DNA of 17,352 nt, taken from GCA-2718845 sp913041905 (GTDB lineage: Bacteria; Pseudomonadota; Gammaproteobacteria; GCA-002705445; GCA-002716945). A program made the position numbers and the translations under genes. The DNA is taken from the NCBI GenBank assembly GCA_913041905.1, contig CAJWJQ010000023.1, forward strand, positions 1-17,352, in the 5' to 3' direction. Below are positions 14,214 through 17,352 of this stretch, piece by piece (within the stretch, counting starts at the first letter, position 1; every line of letters begins with the position of its first letter). The notes below the pieces were generated by a model. That model made no database searches, was not told the DNA's origin, and was given only the letters and a program-made list of their open reading frames with translations.

Positions 14214-15287
14214 ATGGAAAGAAACAAAAAAATTGAAATTGATACAACTATAAATTTTGATGTTCTAGATAATCTTAGAACAGCTATTCTAATATTAGAT
14301 GAGAGTCTAGGATATGTTTATGTAAACAATTCTGCAGAGGACTTACTGGGCTCTGCTACTACATTAAAAAAAATTAATGAACTTAAATGCTCTGATGTTA
14401 ATCTGCTTACCTATATTAAAAATGTAAGATTAGATGACCAATCTGTCATGCTAAGAGATTTAAAGTTCAAAAATTTTGATAGAATTGAAAAAATATGTGA
14501 CTGTATAATCTCTAGTTATTTTATTTCTAATAAACAATATATCCTATTAGAATTTAATGAAACAGGAAGGTTATATAATATTTCTAATGACCAAAATTTA
14601 ATTGACCAGCAAAAAGCTACCAGGGAAATGGTGAAAGGGTTGTCTCATGAAATTAAAAATCCATTAGGAGGCATCATGGGAGCTGCGCAACTGCTAGATA
14701 GATCGTTAACAGATGAATCTCAAACTAAATTTACAAAAATTATAACAAAAGAATCAGAGAGGCTTTTAAAACTAATAAATGCAATGTCGTCCCCCTCTCC
14801 ATCTAATGAAAGAGAATTAATTAATCTACACGAAATAACAGAGCATGTTATTGAGCTTTTTAAATATGATGAAACTAACTCTAAAATTCTGTTTGTTAAG
14901 GATTATGACCCGAGTATTCCACAGCTTAATTTAAATAAAAATCAAATTATTCAAGCTTTAATAAATATTATAAGGAACGCTATTCAGGCAATAAATCAAG
15001 ATGGAAAAATTATAATTAGAACAAGGCCTATACTTAAATTTACTATTGGTAATAAAAAACATGATTTAGTTATAAAACTTGACATTATTGATAATGGAAT
15101 TGGCATCCCTCCAGAAAAACTTAAGGAAATATTTTATCCAATGGTTACCACTAAAAATGATGGTATGGGTCTTGGTCTAACTATTGCGCAATCAATAATT
15201 ATACAAAATAATGGCCTAATTGAGTGTAATAGTAAAAACAATGAAACTATTTTTTCAATAATATTGCCTTGGGATAACAATGAATAG
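14214..15287 (+). CDS. ntrB: Nitrogen regulation sensor histidine kinase NtrB
   Basis: A cytoplasmic two-component kinase/phosphatase, 357 residues (E. coli 349), that phosphorylates NtrC under nitrogen limitation and is switched by PII proteins. An N-terminal PAS-like domain (about 15-120, containing LRTAILILDESLGYVYVNNS) is followed by the H-box MVKGLSHEIKNPLGGIMGAA with phospho-acceptor His145. The ATPase domain has the N-box IIRNAIQAI, the G1 box DNGIGIPPEKL and the G2 box GMGLGLTIAQSI. It has no membrane segment, as expected for NtrB. The ATG lies 19 bases after the terminator, with only a weak ribosome binding site. The stop overlaps the ntrC start by eight bases (ATGAATAG), coupling the pair. 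Confidence 0.95.
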   Translation: MERNKKIEIDTTINFDVLDNLRTAILILDESLGYVYVNNSAEDLLGSATTLKKINELKCSDVNLLTYIKNVRLDDQSVMLRDLKFKNFDRIEKICDCIISSYFISNKQYILLEFNETGRLYNISNDQNLIDQQKATREMVKGLSHEIKNPLGGIMGAAQLLDRSLTDESQTKFTKIITKESERLLKLINAMSSPSPSNERELINLHEITEHVIELFKYDETNSKILFVKDYDPSIPQLNLNKNQIIQALINIIRNAIQAINQDGKIIIRTRPILKFTIGNKKHDLVIKLDIIDNGIGIPPEKLKEIFYPMVTTKNDGMGLGLTIAQSIIIQNNGLIECNSKNNETIFSIILPWDNNE

Positions 15288-16680
15288 ATCAAAATTATGG
15301 GTTATAGATGACGAAGAAAGCATAAGAACTGTATGCAGAAGTGCTTTAGAGGACAGTTTTAAAATAGAGACTTTCGCTAATGGGTCAGAAGCTTTGCTTG
15401 CTTTAAATTCTGATAAACCTGATTTAATAATAACAGATATAAAAATGCCTGGTCTAACTGGATTAGAATTACTTCAAAAAGTCTCTGAGAAATATCCTAA
15501 TCTCCCAACAATTGTAATAACTGCTCATTCTGACATTGATAATGCATTATCAGCATATAAAGGTGGTGCTTTCGAATATTTGCCCAAGCCATTTGATGTT
15601 GACACTATAAGGAATCTAGCATTAAAAGCTCTGAATAATAATCAAGACATACAAAAAATTGAGACAAAGTCCGTTAATTTATCAGAATCATCTAAAATAA
15701 TAGGCAAAGCAAAATCTTTACAAAATGTATTTAAAGCAATAGGTAAAATTTCTAAATCCGAAATAACGGTTCTTATAAGAGGAGAATCTGGAACTGGCAA
15801 AGAATTAATAGCGCATGCTATTCATGAAAATAGTGTCAGAAATAAAATGCCCTTTATAGCTATAAACGTTGCAGCAATACCTCATGATTTATTGGAATCA
15901 GAGCTTTTTGGTCATGAGAAAGGTGCATTTACTGGAGCACAATCTCAAAGAATAGGTAGATTTGAACAAGCTAGGGGTGGGACTTTATTCTTAGATGAAA
16001 TCGGAGATATGCATCCTGAATTACAAACTAGATTATTAAGAGTGCTTTCAAGCCAAGAGTTTTATAGAGTTGGCGGACATAACCCTATCAAATCTGATGT
16101 AAGGATAATTACAGCAACAAACCAATTGATTGAAGATTTAATAGTTTCATCAAAATTTAGGGAAGATTTATATCATAGGCTAAATGTTTTTAAATTAGAG
16201 TTGCCGCCTCTAAGGGAAAGGAAAGAAGACATAGAAGAACTAACTAAATATTTTTTAAAAACATCAGCAAAAGAATTAAAAGTTGAGGAAAAAAATATTG
16301 ATAAAAATACATTAGAATACTTTATAAATTTTGATTGGCCAGGAAATATAAGACAATTAGAAAACACATGTAGATATCTTACAATAATGTGTTCTTCATC
16401 ATTGATTACAATGGATGATGTGCCAGAAGATATAAAAGTAAGTATCAATAATGTCAATGACCGCACTAATAATGAGGATGATAATTGGAAAAAAAGCTTA
16501 CAAAAATATATTAGAACAAATATAAAAAGCGACAAAGATATCCTAAAAAAACTTAATGAAGAATTAGAAAGAATTTTAATAGATGAATCCTTAAAAGAAA
16601 GCAATGGCGTAAAACTTGAAGCAGCTAAATTACTAGGTTGGGGCAGAAATACACTAGCAAGAAAAGTAAGGCAAAATTAA
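15280..16680 (+). CDS. ntrC: Nitrogen regulation response regulator NtrC
   Basis: A sigma-54-dependent enhancer-binding activator, 466 residues (E. coli 469). The receiver domain has the acidic pocket Asp10-Asp11, phospho-acceptor Asp53 in IITDIKMPG, Thr81 and Lys103. The central AAA+ domain has Walker A GESGTGKE (168-175), the sigma-54-contacting GAFTGA (215-220) and Walker B GGTLFLDEIGD. The C-terminal Fis-type helix-turn-helix, EAAKLLGWGRNTLARKVRQN, matches the end of enteric NtrC closely. It presumably binds the TGCAC...GTGCA palindrome upstream of glnA, making the locus self-regulated. The stop overlaps the convergent gpsA stop by four bases, and no terminator fits between the two genes. 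Confidence 0.97.
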   Translation: MNRSKLWVIDDEESIRTVCRSALEDSFKIETFANGSEALLALNSDKPDLIITDIKMPGLTGLELLQKVSEKYPNLPTIVITAHSDIDNALSAYKGGAFEYLPKPFDVDTIRNLALKALNNNQDIQKIETKSVNLSESSKIIGKAKSLQNVFKAIGKISKSEITVLIRGESGTGKELIAHAIHENSVRNKMPFIAINVAAIPHDLLESELFGHEKGAFTGAQSQRIGRFEQARGGTLFLDEIGDMHPELQTRLLRVLSSQEFYRVGGHNPIKSDVRIITATNQLIEDLIVSSKFREDLYHRLNVFKLELPPLRERKEDIEELTKYFLKTSAKELKVEEKNIDKNTLEYFINFDWPGNIRQLENTCRYLTIMCSSSLITMDDVPEDIKVSINNVNDRTNNEDDNWKKSLQKYIRTNIKSDKDILKKLNEELERILIDESLKESNGVKLEAAKLLGWGRNTLARKVRQN

Positions 16681-17352
16681 TCAAATAACTTTTCTAAACA
16701 CGATTTAGGGTTATTACCGTTATAAAGAATATCGTGAGCTGTTTTAACTATTTTGCCAATGTGAAATTTTTTTCTATTTTGATAAAGAGTAGAAGTAGAC
16801 ATATAACCTTCAACTGTACCAATATCTTTAAGAACTTGGTCTAAATTAAATTTATTAATTAAACCAAGTCCCAATCTTCTATTTCTAGAATGATCTTTGT
16901 AACAGGTTAAAATCATATCTCCTAAACACGCTGGGCTAGATAAAGTTTTTATCATTTCTTTATCATTTACCCTGTATTCTTCTCTGCAGTTAATTTTTGA
17001 TGTAATTTGAAAAATCTCATCCTGAGATAATTCAATTAATTTTTGAATATACTCATCTGTGTAGTGATTAGCGGTTAACGCACCTGATAATATTGCAGAA
17101 ATATTTTTTATAATACCTGAAATTTCAACACCAATAATATCTTTTGTAGATATTAATTTAAACGCATTAGTTTCAATATTATTTTTTAAAATTTGTATGA
17201 GAGCATCATTATTTGATGCAATACTTACAATTAAAGGTTTTCCTGCGATTACATCTTTGGCAAAACTAGGCCCAGATATTATGCATTTAGAACAATAATT
17301 TCCAATTTCATTATCAATAATTTCATGCAACATAAGGCCTGTGTCATGATCT
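16677..17352 (-). CDS. gpsA: Glycerol-3-phosphate dehydrogenase [NAD(P)+], partial (N-terminus beyond window)
   Basis: The C-terminal 225 residues of GpsA, which reduces dihydroxyacetone phosphate to sn-glycerol 3-phosphate for phospholipid synthesis. The frame is open to the right edge, and the extra codons before the first internal Met (DHDTGL) match the family's TKG-x-x-x-x-TGLLLHE region. Therefore the gene continues outside, and the internal ATG is not the start. Recognisable parts are IISGPSFAKDVIAGKP, the catalytic-lysine region GVEISGIIKNISAILSGA, CLGDMILTCYKDHSRNRRLG and the C-terminal TVEGYMSTSTLY. The segment between IKNISAILSGA and CLGD is unusual: the normal N-x-x-A-x-L-I-T-R-G motif is not recognisable and is replaced by a Lys/Glu-rich stretch. 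It may be a divergent GpsA, and its activity is not assured. Confidence 0.85.
   Translation of the reverse strand, partial: DHDTGLMLHEIIDNEIGNYCSKCIISGPSFAKDVIAGKPLIVSIASNNDALIQILKNNIETNAFKLISTKDIIGVEISGIIKNISAILSGALTANHYTDEYIQKLIELSQDEIFQITSKINCREEYRVNDKEMIKTLSSPACLGDMILTCYKDHSRNRRLGLGLINKFNLDQVLKDIGTVEGYMSTSTLYQNRKKFHIGKIVKTAHDILYNGNNPKSCLEKLFD

Noticed and set aside
16173..16604. Minus-strand frame opposite ntrC
   Set aside because: It lies within the conserved AAA+ and C-terminal parts of NtrC and has no ribosome binding site.
1..17352. CRISPR arrays, insertion sequences, tRNA or rRNA genes
   Set aside because: No regularly spaced repeats, transposase-like frames, terminal inverted repeats or RNA-gene signatures were seen on either strand.

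Overview
The window looks like compact, AT-rich chromosomal DNA from a gammaproteobacterium, probably a small-genome marine sulfur oxidiser. The evidence is E. coli-like two-subunit pntAB, a tas-type aldo/keto reductase, the thiS-thiG-trmB order, the glnA-ntrB-ntrC order with a sigma-54 promoter, and a tusA / sulfide:quinone oxidoreductase-like / DUF1641 cluster. A SUP05/Thioglobus-like lineage would fit, but that is inference. I see no mobile elements, CRISPR arrays, rRNA or tRNA genes.

Layout. (1) 1-3522, minus strand: pntA-pntB (proton-translocating transhydrogenase), then a small lipoprotein and a partial small membrane protein, all tightly packed. (2) 3606-4478, minus: ispA, isoprenoid diphosphate synthase. 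(3) 4566-6318, plus: a sulfur module of tusA-like carrier, SQR-like flavoprotein and DUF1641 protein, closed by a strong intrinsic terminator at 6331-6372. (4) 6424-8030, plus: thiS-thiG-trmB with overlapping or abutting frames. (5) 8027-9370, minus: a SulP anion transporter with no STAS domain. (6) 9487-10515, plus: tas-like aldo/keto reductase. (7) 10518-12414, minus: glyS (single-chain alpha2-type glycyl-tRNA synthetase) followed by an overlapping gmhB-like phosphatase. (8) 12415-12748: a 334-base control region with a sigma-54 promoter and NtrC-type palindromes. (9) 12749-16680, plus: glnA, a terminator/attenuator, ntrB and ntrC. (10) 16677-17352, minus: the C-terminal part of gpsA, which runs off the window.

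How the genes work together. Sulfide or sulfane sulfur oxidised by the SQR-like protein could be handed to the TusA-like carrier, electrons could enter the quinone pool, and transhydrogenase could make NADPH for biosynthesis. glnA-ntrBC is a classical nitrogen-responsive operon, but the glutamine synthetase has Phe where the adenylylated Tyr normally lies. This suggests control by transcription and feedback rather than by covalent modification.

Most worth a second look: the tusA/SQR/DUF1641 module with its altered cysteine set, the Tyr-to-Phe change in GlnA, the alpha2-type GlyRS in an apparent gammaproteobacterium, the zinc-site-less GmhB, the STAS-less SulP, and the extreme packing of convergent genes, which share TTAA as stop codons on both strands.
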